Positions 22,130 through 33,142 of a stretch of 64,000 bases of DNA are shown here, one piece after another (position 1 is the stretch's first letter; each line of letters begins with the position of its first letter). A model generated the notes under the pieces. That model was not told the DNA's origin. It was given only the letters and a program-made list of their open reading frames with translations, and did no database searches. The position numbers were made by a program, and so were the translations under genes. This DNA is from Metellina segmentata. Lineage: Eukaryota > Arthropoda > Arachnida > Araneae > Tetragnathidae. The stretch lies in contig OX375879.1 of NCBI GenBank assembly GCA_947359465.1, forward strand, positions 117,336,557-117,400,556. The letters run 5' to 3'.

Positions 22130-23400
22130 CCTCAAGTAAATGAACCATACACTTACAAGGAAAGTTTTACAAAAGAAAGATCTCACCAGTAAACGGTAAG
22201 AAAAGTGTCCATCAATCAAAATTGTGAAATTGCAGATTGCTAGAGCAGTGGACAAAACCACTGAGCCATAGCGACCCCAGTTCCATTCGGGGATAAACGT
22301 AGAACCACACTTGGGAAAAGAATTGTTTTTCGTGACTTCAACCAAAAAAGAAGCAACAAAAAACAGACACATTCATTTCCTACAATTGGATAAATTAGTT
22401 TTCGCAAACTAATTCCAATGACGAAATTAATTTGAACTCAAAACTCAATTAAACGGTGTGGAAACAAGCACCTCTTTACAAATATTTGAAAAACAAAAAC
22501 TACTTCGCTTTTTCTGAGTTTTTAGCCCACGAAAAAAAAACCGCTTTCGAAACGGCTTCAGAGCACAAACAAATCGCAACCGCGTTTGGAAACCGAAGGC
22601 AATTAAAAGAGAAGCGCAAAAGAGTAAGGAATTTAATTACACCCTAATATTTTAATTACCAGAGGTATCCCCAGGAGGAATTAGTCTCGCATCAATTGTC
22701 CTCCGTGAAAGAAAGTAACAAGGAGACAGCAGCGGAGGAAGAAGGAAAAAATGTCCGATACCTAAGCAGAGAGTTTTTCCCGTTCGTCTTGCTTTAATTT
22801 TTTATCTCTTCTCCCTCCGGTGGGAGACACTCCTCTAATGCCACTCCCGAATCTCTTCGGACAACCGATCGCAATCAAACAATGCCAGCGCAGAGTGGTT
22901 CCGGTCAGTGCATTCCTGGACGAGAGGGAGAAAGCAGAAGGATAAGTCACTTTCTCCTGGACGAAAAAAAATACTCGGGTTGGTTAAATCGGACGATAGA
23001 AACGGAAACCATGAAATGTCCTGGCCATCTTTCTATTAATTGATACCACTTCGTCATTAATGTGTAGAATTGTTAGATTTCTGATTATTTTTAAGACCGA
23101 TTTGAAGAGGAGATGTCAATGCTATTACGTGACTTTTATTACAAATATCGATACCTCAGTTCCAATGTGTAACAACTCAAAAACTATTACTTCTTAGAAA
23201 ATTGACGAAATCGATCAAACACCACGCCTTTGCTCACGTATGGCTCTATCACATATTTTGATGGACTAAATACGTTTATTTTACTGGTTAATAGTTACAA
23301 GACATCTGAACATAACGTCTGAACAGGGATTTCGTCTCACTACTAACATGCCAGTCGCCACGCACAACAGAGGGCGCTGGAGTCAAATGTCGAGAGGATA
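22130..23400. other. No gene recognised
   Basis: Short frames at 22456-22647 and 22762-22950 (minus) have no recognisable domain. A tRNA-like phrase (gctatggctcagtggtt on the minus strand near 22270) lacks a B-box partner. Confidence 0.35.
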
Positions 23401-23439
23401 ATATCATAAAATATATACACTACCCTACCATAATGGAAC

Positions 23440-23900
23440 GGACGCCAGCGGATTTGCATAAAATCCGACCACTTGTTTGTGGTGTTTCTCGTGGAATGGC
23501 CTGGGACCTTTGCATGTTGTTTCTGGTAAACTGAACACTTTGGACAATCAGGTTCTTACGATCTTTTATGGAATGGACGAATGTTACATCCAAGACGACA
23601 AAGCTCCATGTCATGTTGAAGCTTCTGTCAAGCAGTGTAATCAGGATATGGATGTAAAACATCTTCTCTGGCCTGCTCAGAATCCCGACCAAAACCCCAT
23701 AAAACATTTGTGTGACGAGTTAGAGCAAGAGCTTAGGGACCAGAGAACCACGTCCGAAATCTACAACTGAGCTGGCGACATTCTTGCAGCAGGAATTGAC
23801 ACAAATACCCGTAGCTGTGCATCAAAACCTTGTTGAAAGTATGCCCAGAAGGGTTGATAGTGTAATTTCAGCACGTGGAGGACCATCCCCCTATTAAAGC
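23440..23900 (+). pseudogene. Tc1-like transposase remnant
   Basis: The plus-strand frame has the Tc1 catalytic C-terminus: CYIQDDKAPCH for the second Asp, then WPAQNPDQNPIKHLCDELE. The catalytic Glu of the usual NPIE motif is Lys here, so the DD34E site is dead. A stop (23767) interrupts the frame, but the conserved tail (QIPVAVHQNLVESMPRR, then ISARGGP) continues in the same frame to about 23894. The first catalytic Asp and the N-terminal DNA-binding region are missing. A related shorter remnant is at 45880-46136, and both end in ggaccatccccntantaaag. Confidence 0.9.
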
Positions 23901-23956
23901 ATGTATTATTTCCCTTACACCAAAACATCTTGCTGTCCGATACGATTATTGTAGGG

Positions 23957-24515
23957 CAGGGCTCGAAATACCCGGGTGCACAGGTGGACTGTGCACATGA
24001 AAATAAAATTGTGCACCAAATTTTTTCAAGATAGGTGCACGTATAAGAAAAGAAAAGGGGGGGGGGAACGTGTTTTATGTTATTTTGATGTTTGAACAAA
24101 ATATTAGTATCGACATCTCTCTCTCTCTAAAGAAACGTAATTAAAATTCCTAACTACACACTATGCGTAAACAAAAACGTTGGGCCGTAACAGGTTTATA
24201 CAGGAGGAAGGTTTACTTGTGTCACTGCCACCAGAACTTTCCGATGATTGAAACATTTTCAAGATGGCTCTGTTGAAGTGACTGTCGCTACAGCCGTATG
24301 CCGGAGAAGGGAGAATTTCGATTTTTAAATATTTTTATTTACTGTATACTTCGAACCTATATAAACATACCCAACTAATAAACTAGTTTACATTACATTA
24401 ATACTCTTGAATTACGTTTTTTTTTAATGTGTACCTAAAATATAATCCGTGCACCTAATTAAAAAACTTAGATGCACATGGTGCACCTATATTAAAAAAT
24501 CTATTTCGAGGCCTG
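23957..24515. mobile_element. hAT-type MITE with exact 8-bp target duplication
   Basis: The 559-bp element has termini CAGGGCTCGAAATA and, inverted, CAGGCCTCGAAATA. TTGTAGGG flanks it at 23949-23956 and 24516-24523. Ggtgcac motifs cluster near both ends. There is no transposase. It sits in the sequence just past the Tc1 remnant. Confidence 0.92.
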
Positions 24516-24527
24516 TTGTAGGGTATC

Positions 24528-24532
<5 letters not shown>

Positions 24533-24562
<30 letters not shown>

Positions 24563-24660
24563 CTAAAACAAGAGTAAATTCAAAAAATAAAAAACCATTA
24601 CTTCAAACCCCCCCCCCTTCCCCCCATAAGTTCAACCCATTTAGCCTGCCATAACCTTTT
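24533..24660. repeat. (TA)n tract and C-rich run
   Basis: (TA)n at 24533-24557, then a cccccccccttccccccc stretch around 24608-24625. Confidence 0.9.
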
Positions 24661-25079
24661 TCTCTATAATCGTTCTACTGTCAAACTGCACTTGCTCAAT
24701 AATTCGGTCCACCCTCTTTGTTATCCCAATATTTCTCCAATAAATCAAAGCAAAGGTACCACTGTAGGCAATCTTGAGTTTCCCGAGATCAGTTTACATC
24801 GAATAAACCTATGATCTACGCGATGGAAATTGACAGCTTTAATCTATTGGGCATCTCGCAGGTGACAATTCCAAGTGGACGCTTCATTCCTGCGCTCATT
24901 TAATTGGGTTCATTTCGCATCTCAGTATCAGGACATCAAACAGAGGTGGGTGATTATATGTTGGGCTTCTCGGTTGAGTTGCTTCAGATTATGCAGATGA
25001 TCCGGGAAGTATTGGCTCAAGATTCCATTCTAAAATAAGAATTTTGTGAGATCCGTTGACGCAGCTTGTACAGCTAATT

Positions 25080-25495
25080 TGGTAATTTTTAAATAACGTC
25101 GTACTAGAGCAACAGAACGGACTGTTGACGACGCTCAGGAATCAGTCGACTAAGGGAAAGATGCGAGGACAACACCACGTCATTTTGAACCACGGTCAGA
25201 TGACGAGGCAACACCTGAGCTGGGCACCCCATTCTCCAAACTTGCACACCAACCCAACGTGAGCAGATTGTACAGAGGAAACACTAGAAATTTTAGTTTG
25301 ATTCTGGTCTAGGTATGTAGGTAGTTAACTAACGTCGTATTGAAGCAACATAACCTGCTATTGGCGACGATCGGAGGTCAAGGGTAAGGGGAGGTCAAGG
25401 GTAAAGATACAGGGACAACGCCTCGTAATTTTGAACCCCGGTCAGATGTCGAGAACAACACAGGCCCCCCACTCTCCAAATTTTAACGACTTATA
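25080..25495 (-). mobile_element. Two SINE fragments in the same orientation
   Basis: 25080-25262 is tail and body ending at caacccaacgtgag. 25320-25495 is a second, more diverged copy (tcgtattgaagcaacataac) carrying a short internal duplication of gaggtcaagggtaa. Both lack heads. Confidence 0.82.
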
Positions 25496-26110
25496 TCAAA
25501 GCCAACGATGATGGCATAGATATAAATCGTAGCATGTAATGGACTTGAACATATATGAAAAATTTTACTGACAGAGAAGAGAGAAATACACCTGGAGGAA
25601 TCACACCCATGGCCCTACAGCTGGCACCTTGCTAACTACTTTTATGTTTCAGGGTTCCCACACTTCAACAGAAATAAAATTCCCGGACTTTTCCCGGTTA
25701 TACAGACAAATTTTTACAAAATTTCAGGTCATACTTAAGCTATTCACGACATTTTTAGGAAAGGAAAAAAACAAGAAATACTTTAGCATTCAACAGTCAT
25801 TAATCAAAACCAATTTAAGAATTATGCACTTTAAAAATGAATGCACAAGTAATTTTGCATAAAAATAACTTATTCAAACAATACAACCTATTTAACTTAA
25901 ATCAATTAGTGATTTAATGTATTATAAGTGTGAAATTCTTCAAATGAAGCCAGTGGACGAAACAAAATTCATTATCTGTAAATATCAGGTTTTTCTTTTA
26001 AATTCGGTAGAAAAATTCAATTAAAAAAATAAAGTGAGACGAAAATGGGAACGAATCTTACTGGCTACTTTTTTCCAAAGCGTCCGAGAAGCTATAATCA
26101 ATGATTTTCC

Positions 26111-26435
26111 AGGTAATTTTTAACTAACGTCGTAGTAGAGCAACACAACCTGCTTCTGACGACGGCGAGGGATCAATCCCGTTAGGGAAATATCCGAGAA
26201 CAGCACCACTTCATTATGAACCACAGTTAGATGACGAGGCAACACCTGATATGGCACCCCACTCTTCAAACTTCCACACCAACCCAACGTGAGGACTTTC
26301 GGCCACTGCAAATTTAAGGTGCACCAGCCGCCTCTACACCATACGCTTACAAACATCCATGCACTGACCCGGATTCGAACCAGGAACCTTCCGATCTGGA
26401 GGCTAACACCTTAACCTCCAGACCGGTGGGTCGGC
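26111..26435 (-). mobile_element. SINE, type A, full length
   Basis: Complete minus-strand copy with B-box complement ggattcgaacc and head end ccagaccggtgggtcggc. Confidence 0.9.
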
Positions 26436-26504
26436 GACGAGGGTGCCGTGAGATAATTCTAATTCTCTCAAGCGTGCCACGACTTGGATAAGTTTGGGAA
26501 CCCC

Positions 26505-26668
26505 TGCCCTAAAGGATAGATCCGTTCTTTTCCTTCGGAAATGATCCCGGACCGTAGCCAATATCCCGTTGCGTGGTTCCAGTGTGCCATCCATGCACTG
26601 AACCGGATTCGAACTAGGAACCTTCCAATCTAGAGGCTAACACCTTAACCACCAGACCGGTTGTATAA
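26505..26668. mobile_element. Chimera of a SINE tail (+) and SINE head (-)
   Basis: 26505-26588 is plus-strand tail (ttcggaaatgatcccggacc to ggttccagtgtg). 26589-26668 is a minus-strand type A head starting ccatccatgcactg. The joint resembles that at 17228-17480 but has no filler. Confidence 0.82.
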
Positions 26669-26689
26669 ATATTTATAATAAATATTTTC

Positions 26690-27640
26690 AAACGCGCAAA
26701 CATCAGAGCAGATAAGGCTACATATACAGTCACTCTCACACACGAAAAAAATACCAGTACGGTGGTTATAATTTGCGATCAGACACAAGCCCCACTTTCC
26801 ACAGACGTTTCGAAATTAAATATTTTCGATCTTACTTCCCAATATAAAGTAAATTAATGCCTAATTGAGAGCCCCAACAAAAACTGATATTTAATCGACG
26901 AACAAGTTTCTTGAAGTAAATTTTTAAAGCAGAGAAATGAAAACGACACGCAGAACTTGAGGAAATTACAAACTGCTTCCATTTTTTTTTCAATTGCAGA
27001 TCGGAGAAACGGCCCTGGCCCAACTCAATTAAATCCAGCTCCATCCAGAGATAATTAGATAATTCCCTTGGAAAACCACCAAGACTAAAACACGAAGCCA
27101 AAGTATGACAGAGGCAGACAAAGTGAAGGAAAGAAACACGGGTAAGAATTCCCCTATGGCGTAAATATCGGGAACTACCCACATAAATTTGCATGAAAAA
27201 CTTCTTACCGCGATGAAAATAAACATTACCCCTAGGAGGAGAGGGTAAACTCGGCAGTCGGGTTTGTTGGGATAAGAGAGTATAATGTCCCAAGCACAAA
27301 TATTTATTATTAATGTACAGGATGTGTGAAAAAGATAGAGGAAGTTATATTTCCTTTGGTATCGCTGCAAGTCAGGCACTTGCAATTACGAAGTTTCGCG
27401 AAATGGAATGTAAATTTCGAGAAAGCGGTTACAATTTGGGTTATTTTTGTGAAGAAATCGAATTTAAATATACGGTCCTGGTACAGTAAAAGTTACAACT
27501 GCAGTGCATTACTTTTAAAGGGGTGTTTCGAGATCACACAATTTTCTCCCTTCCCACTCCTGTCACCATGGTAGCACCCAACGTCTAGCTCATTTTCCCC
27601 CTTCTGTTTTGTGTTAGAATTCTGCCTGATACCTGAGCAT
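26690..27640. other. No gene recognised
   Basis: Mixed-composition DNA with overlapping frames at 26832-27299 (minus, 155 codons) and 27029-27385 (minus). Neither has a recognisable domain. A tract ttttttttcaattgcag at 26984-27000 looks like a splice acceptor, but no frame downstream remains open. Confidence 0.3.
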
Positions 27641-27642
27641 TA

Positions 27643-28420
27643 AATCACTAGCCTTAACTGAAGCGGGTAAATTAGTTTGGTTCGTCGATCGCAGCAAATA
27701 TTGTCCAGTTATCCCACCATCCTATATGTCCGAGCACGCGCTGATTGGTAGCAGTAGGTCATGTGACCCTGCGGAGAAGTACGTCGCAGTAGAACCTTTG
27801 TAGCTTCCATCGGAACAACATGTATGAGACTTGACTCTCTAGCGGGACATATTCGCCATTTTAACATATCTATTGTAAATATGTACATAGTACTTGTTCA
27901 TACTTGTTTGAAATAAAACATAAGAAACAAGTTGGTCCGTCACTCTAACAGAACTCTACAGTTCCAAACACTATCATTCAACAATAAATTACTAGCCTTA
28001 GCAAAAGAGGGTAAATAAGTTCGCTAATGTTGTTTACTTTATCCCTGAACACTAAACCACTAGCCTTAACTGAAGAGGATAAATTAGCGATCGTAACAAA
28101 TGTTGTCCACCGTTATCCCAATACCTTATTGCCCACCTTGACCTTCAGCAGTAAATCACTAGCCTTAACTAAAGCAAGGGGAAAGGGTCGATGCGCCGAT
28201 CGCAACAAATGTTGTCCATCTTAATCCCGCTTTATCACTGAACTCTAAATCACTAGACGTAACTGGAACAGGTAAATAAGTTCGGAGTGTCCATCGCAAA
28301 AAATATTGCATCTCAATTCCATCTTACCATCACTAATATATCTCACCTTATTCCTCAACATTAAATCACTAGCCTTAATTGAAGCGTACAAAAAGTTTTA
28401 GAGGTTCTATCGCAGCAAAT
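27643..28420. repeat. Degenerate ~95-110 bp tandem repeat
   Basis: The core aaatcactagccttaactg recurs at about 27643, 27984, 28052, 28152, 28245 and 28360. Several units also share gcgatcgcaacaaatgttgtcc. The first gap is enlarged by the LTR-like insertion at 27727-27970. Confidence 0.8.
27727..27970 (+). mobile_element. Probable solo LTR
   Basis: This 244-bp block begins TGTCCGAG, ends CCAAACA and contains aataaaa about 60 bp before its end, as LTRs do. The tandem repeat around it reads through if the block and one CTAT are removed: CTAT is at 27722-27725 and 27971-27974. There is one extra A at the left edge. No coding. Confidence 0.55.
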
Positions 28421-28608
28421 GTTTCAATGGGTAGAGTAAGATCAAAGAGTGAGTAAGCTAGATGCGCCAATTTGAAAGTAAACTCGATTAAACATTTATC
28501 ATTTAAGTATAATAAGTGTTATCTTTTTGTCAGCCAACATCGCAGATATTAAAAAACCAAATTATTAACTATATCATTTAACCATATTTGAGACAAGGTT
28601 GGAATATA

Positions 28609-30111
28609 CAGGGTGGTCCCGAATTCATGGTACAAACTTTAATGGTAGGTACAGGACATTGTAACAATGATTTATTGTATAGGAATGTATAGTCGCAAGT
28701 GACGCGGTGAGGCGAAAACAGGGGAAATAACGGCCGAAAGGAAAAACAAAGATTTTATTGAAAGCGTTGTTGACAAGTGTCATGTTTACAGTAATTGTTC
28801 AAAATTGCGTCCACCAGTATCGATACATGCTTGACAGCGTCGGTGGAGCGATTGGCGTACACGTTCAAAGATGCCTGGTATTTCACGCACACCTGCAGCA
28901 GCTACAGATAAGCGAGCGACGAGATCCTCATCTGAGTCAACTGGAGTCTCATAAACAAGATGCTTTAGATGTCCCCATAAAAAGTAATCGAGGCTCGATA
29001 AATCGGGAGATCGGGGTGGCCAAGAGACTGGTCCACCACGCCCAATCCATCGAGTACCAAACGTGGCATTCAGGTAATTCCGTACATCAATGCTGAAGTG
29101 TGCTGGCGCCCCATCGTGCTGAAACCACATGCGGTTACGAATGGCGATCGGAACATCATGCAGCAGTTGTGGTAACACTTCTTTCAGAAAAATAAGATAG
29201 CTTCCGCCAGTGAGCCGCGTGGGTAGTAAGTATGGGCCAATCAAAAAGTCGTTCACAATACCAGCCCACACATTAATACTGAAACGTTGTTGAAACGCAT
29301 GTCGACGCGTTGCATGTGGATTATCGGTTGCCCACACATGGGAATTGTGCGCATTAAAGACACCCTCGCGTGAAAATGTCGCTTCATCTGTAAATAGCAC
29401 ATAATCTACGAAATCCGGCTGCAACGCACATTGCTGCATCACCCACAGGCAGAAGTTCACGCGGCGAGGATAATCTGCCGGATTCAATGCTTGTACTTTC
29501 TGAAAATGGAAGGGGTGTAAGCAATTTTCGTTTAACACTCTGCATACAGTCTGATGACTCACACCTACGTCACGCGCAACAGTTCTTGTGCTTGACTCGG
29601 GTCTATCAGCCACAATGTTCAAGATGCTTTCTTCCAGCCTTGGAGTGCGTACAGCTCTTACTCGACCAGCGCCATGTCTGTTGACGTCGAACGCACCTGT
29701 TTCACAAAGTTGACGATGTAACCGTTGAAAAATTCTATGATCCGGCATTCGTCGATCAGGATACTCCGCGCGATACATTCGTAACGCAGCTCTGCCGTTA
29801 CCATTTGCACGGCCGTACATGTAATGCATGTCTGCTTTTTCTGCATACGTAAAGTCACCCATCGTCTACGGCAGCACAATTGTGAATGGCGCTTTTCCCT
29901 ACTGCGATGCATCATGTTCAACAGCGGCTAGACATCTACTGCCCTCTACCGGCAATGATACCAACCGATCACTCCATTTCTCTTTCCTTTTATTTCCCCT
30001 GTTTACGCCTCACCGCGTCACTTGCGACTATACATTCCTATACAATAAATCATTGTTACAATGTCCTGTACCTACCATTAAAGTTTGTACCATGAATTCG
30101 GGACCACCCTG
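28609..30111 (-). mobile_element. Complete DD41D mariner-type transposon
   Basis: This 1503-bp element starts CAGGGTGGTCCCG and ends CGGGACCACCCTG, flanked by TA at 28607-28608 and 30112-30113. The inverted repeats exceed 100 bp and are nearly perfect. A 358-codon transposase is open on the minus strand. All parts needed for mobility appear present, so it may be active or recently so. The copy at 532-1216 is its deletion derivative. Confidence 0.96.
28786..29862 (-). CDS. DD41D mariner-family transposase, intact
   Basis: Transposase that would cut and paste its element at TA sites in the nucleus. 358 residues, close to the usual mariner length. Residues about 6-55 form a first DNA-binding helix-turn-helix region. 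A second lies at about 75-110 (STRTVARDVGVSHQTVCRVL). The DDE-fold catalytic core has Asp159 (VLFTDEATF), Asp250 (FQHDGAPAH) and Asp292 (SPDLSSLDYFLW). By my count 41 residues lie between the second and third Asp, giving DD41D rather than the DD34D of classical mariners. No stop or frameshift breaks it. The start ATG at 29862 gives MGDFTYAEKADM. The stop lies 175 bp inside the element end with AATAAA-type signals nearby. Function is inferred from family motifs; activity is not shown. Confidence 0.95.
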   Translation of the reverse strand: MGDFTYAEKADMHYMYGRANGNGRAALRMYRAEYPDRRMPDHRIFQRLHRQLCETGAFDVNRHGAGRVRAVRTPRLEESILNIVADRPESSTRTVARDVGVSHQTVCRVLNENCLHPFHFQKVQALNPADYPRRVNFCLWVMQQCALQPDFVDYVLFTDEATFSREGVFNAHNSHVWATDNPHATRRHAFQQRFSINVWAGIVNDFLIGPYLLPTRLTGGSYLIFLKEVLPQLLHDVPIAIRNRMWFQHDGAPAHFSIDVRNYLNATFGTRWIGRGGPVSWPPRSPDLSSLDYFLWGHLKHLVYETPVDSDEDLVARLSVAAAGVREIPGIFERVRQSLHRRCQACIDTGGRNFEQLL

Positions 30112-30114
30112 TAT

Positions 30115-30820
30115 GCCTTGAGAGTGACCTATAGAGGTTGTTCCCCTAATAAAAATTACAAGTTCAGGTATGTTATACACAGTTAATTTGTAAATAGCAC
30201 CTCAAAACAAGAGAATATCTTGTTTTAAATCGATAAAAAGTTTGAGGAAAATTTAATGTCGCGGTGGGATGATCACAAATCGAAATCCTCGCAGCCTTAA
30301 AATCGTCGAGACCGAATTCTACAATACATCAATCTCGCGAAACAGACCCTTGCGTATGTACTACTCTCGCTCTTCAGCTCGACTCTGAATCGGAAACCAA
30401 GATTTATTTGAAAAAAGGGGTGAACTTATTTTCCTCTTTTGGCGAAGGAGAATTCTTATCTTTAAAAACATCGATTTACAAATTTCTCCCTCCTATTCAA
30501 AAAGCTGCCTTCACGCTCCCCCTATCAATACCTCACTCCTGGATGTTTTGCTGTATTTCCACTCCACTTTTAAAGCCACTTCTGCTTTCGAGTGAAACAC
30601 AGCAATATCTGCTTTATCTGCTCAACCATGGGGCCGTTTTCTCTTACTTCGATTAACTTGCGTTTCTTCTGAGATTTCGGGGCACAAACCTTTTATTGAG
30701 GCTCGGGGGGCCTCAGGATAACCATAATCGGAAAAGATGGAACGTTAGCAATATTTATCGTTTCTTTTGTCAGAGATAGGGTGTTTCAATTCGATTCTCT
30801 CTCTCTCTCTCTCACTCGAG
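30115..30820. other. No gene recognised
   Basis: The plus-strand frame 30408-30656 (82 codons) has no known domain. A (TC)n tract lies at 30798-30813. Confidence 0.35.
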
Positions 30821-30822
30821 TG

Positions 30823-31072
30823 AATGGATGTTTGTAAGCGTATGGTGTAGAGGCGGCTGGTGCACCTTAAGTCTATCGTGGCCAAAGATCCTCACGTTGG
30901 GTTGGTGTGAAAGTTTGGACAGTGGGGTGCAACCTCAGGTGTTGCCTCGTCATCTGATCATGGTTCAAAGTTATGTGGTATTGTCCTTGGATCTTTCCCT
31001 TTATAATTGATACCGAACCGTCGTCAATAGCCCGCTGTGTTTCTCTTATACGACGTTGATTAAAAATACCAA
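30823..31072 (+). mobile_element. SINE, type A, 5'-truncated
   Basis: It starts within the head-body boundary (aatggatgtttgtaagcg) and runs to the tail (cgacgttgattaaaaatacc). The tRNA-like promoter is lost. Confidence 0.88.
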
Positions 31073-31084
31073 TGCATATTATCG

Positions 31085-31350
31085 GTAGGTAGGTAGTTAA
31101 ATAACTTCACTGGAGGAACACAATTGGCGACTGTCAGGGATAAACCACCGAAGGAAAAAAATTCGAGGAAAACACTTCGTACTTTTGAACAACGGTCACA
31201 TGACGAAGGAAACATCTCATACGGCACCCCTCTCTTCATACTTACACACCACGACAACGTGAGGACATTTGATTTCCCTATCGATTTAACGTGAACAAGC
31301 CCCCTTTGTACACGACGGTCTTTGGTTGGATTCGAACTCGCATTCTAATC
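31085..31350 (-). mobile_element. SINE, type B
   Basis: Minus-strand copy from taaataacttcactggagg through cacgacggtctttggttgg and ggattcgaactcgc. It lies tail to tail with the previous copy. Confidence 0.8.
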
Positions 31351-31743
31351 ATAGGAAATTCATATAATTTTATGGGAAAGAAACAATCAAAACATGAGGT
31401 TATAAATATGTGAAGGTAGATAATTACGTAACAATGGAACAACACAACGGACTGTTAAGTTAGTTGACTCACTATTCCTTATTTTTTAATAACGGTCTAT
31501 TCCCTATTTCTTGGTAACGGACATTTCCTAAAACCTAATTTACCAGAATGTAATTTCTATCCTTTTGATTGCTTTTGGTAAACCTGTTATGCTTCAACTA
31601 TAGCCACGCGTCTCGCGTTTGGTGCTGCTTGGCCAAATATCGTCTATGCGACCTAAAAACACATTTTATCATGATATAATTTCTATCCCTTTCATTGCTT
31701 TTGGTCAAGCTCTTAAAACAGAAGGATATAATTACAGTTACAT

Positions 31744-32708
31744 ACTTGCCAACTTTTACGGATTATCCGTATTTTTTATGGATTTTCACTTAATTTTACT
31801 GATTTACGGAGGGTCTGCCCTTTTTAAGGATTTTTAATATTTTGATCGAGCAATCAAAATATTCCATTCTCTGCAAGCATCCACTAAAATTTTCTATCGG
31901 AATTGATGAGTGCAAAGACGAAGCAATGGACGAGTTGGAGAAGGAGTTTTGTTGTAGGCACTTGGAAGATTTATCTGTGATAATAGAAGGACATGACCGT
32001 ATTGATGGGCAGTGAGTTGAAGTAGGTAAAAAAAGAGAAGCTGGACTTCTAGAATTCGCTAGATTGGCCATAATTATGCTTTCTATTCTAATCACCCCCA
32101 TTCCAATGCAGAGTGTCAGAGAATCTTCAGCCTCATCAAAAAGAAACGAACTGAATACCGCTCGCTTATTTCTAACAAAATGTTGGAAGGGTTGATGGTG
32201 TTGAAGACACAAACCCCCAAACCTTGTTTTGAGCAGAATTCAGTGCATAGTTATTAAAGAAGACCCGAAAAGCTACTACAGCTTCCATTGAATCATTCTG
32301 CAACCCCCTTTTCTGGATAAAACACTAAATGAAACAACTTTGTAAAGAAAACATTATTTCCCCCCTTTCATCTACTTGTAAATAAGCTTTAAGAACACCA
32401 ATGATCTGTAATCCTGACACAAGTTTAAATGGTAAGTAACATACAGTTTCGGATGCAATGTGTAGGTAGTCATAAAGTGAATGCTTTTTTACAGTGGTTT
32501 GGTATTAAAACACTACGGTGCAAGGCTTCTACAGTTGATAAAAATGCGAATTTTTATTTATGCATTTTAAAATACAAATAATACTAGTTATTGCGACATA
32601 TATGGATATTTCTAATACACATTAATTCATGTATTTACGTTGTATTTGGTGGCAAGAGGCGTTCGGCGCAAAAGCTTTACTGATGCACAGTTTTCAAAGT
32701 TGGCAAGT
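31744..32708 (+). mobile_element. hAT-type remnant with 13-bp terminal inverted repeats
   Basis: ACTTGCCAACTTT at 31744-31756 is exactly inverted at 32696-32708 (965 bp). Inside is a decayed hAT transposase C-terminus. I could not find a clean 8-bp target duplication: the flanks are agttacat and aagcatag. Confidence 0.7.
31895..32215 (+). pseudogene. hAT transposase C-terminal fragment
   Basis: Plus-strand conceptual pieces include an acidic stretch (DELEKEFCCRHLEDLSVIIE) and, in another frame, HSNAECQRIFSLIKKKRTEY followed by ISNKMLEGLMVLK. The latter is the typical hAT dimerisation-domain signature. At least one frameshift and a stop separate them. The catalytic N-terminal two thirds are absent. 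Confidence 0.82.
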
Positions 32709-32714
32709 AAGCAT

Positions 32715-33140
32715 AGAAAACATTAGAAACGATAGAAAACCTATTAACTCCTAACACTCGCGCACATGAACACCAATTTTCTCCCAAATCGCATTCACTC
32801 GAATGACATCGGCGATACTGCATCGATTAATCGATACGGAGGCCTCGTCCCTTGTTTATGATATTCGTCCTTATTTCCACTCGGACAATCGATTTGTGAC
32901 AGTAGGTGGAAATCTTTTCCGACATTCAGTCCTTCCTTCATTTCCCTGTCCGCCCTCCCAATGTCCCTCGCTGGGCCCTGCGCTCAGTGGGAGTGGCAGC
33001 CGGCTTATCCCTTCAGCCTCGCCGGCTTCGTCTGGCCATCGCCTTATTAAAATCATAGATATTCGCCTCGATTGCGATGAGGTCAAGATGCATCGATCCC
33101 ATTGCTTAGGGCGACACTTTTGTGTGGGTTGGTTTTTATC
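32715..33140. other. No gene recognised
   Basis: Higher G+C locally (around 32940-33030). The plus-strand frame 32803-33216 (137 codons) is open but has no domain and runs into the SINE-tail array. Confidence 0.3.
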
Positions 33141-33142
33141 AC

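Noticed and set aside
8861..22290. tRNA-like phrases gctagcgcagtgg (8861) and gctagagcagtgg (22238)
   Set aside because: They are similar to each other but have no B-box or cloverleaf; left unassigned.
25648..26515. hAT-like ends cagggttcccacactt and aagtttgggaacccctg
   Set aside because: They resemble each other inverted, but there is no target duplication and the distance spans other insertions, so pairing is not supported.
26984..27010. Splice-acceptor-like ttttttttcaattgcag
   Set aside because: All three frames after it close within a few dozen codons and nothing resembles a known protein.
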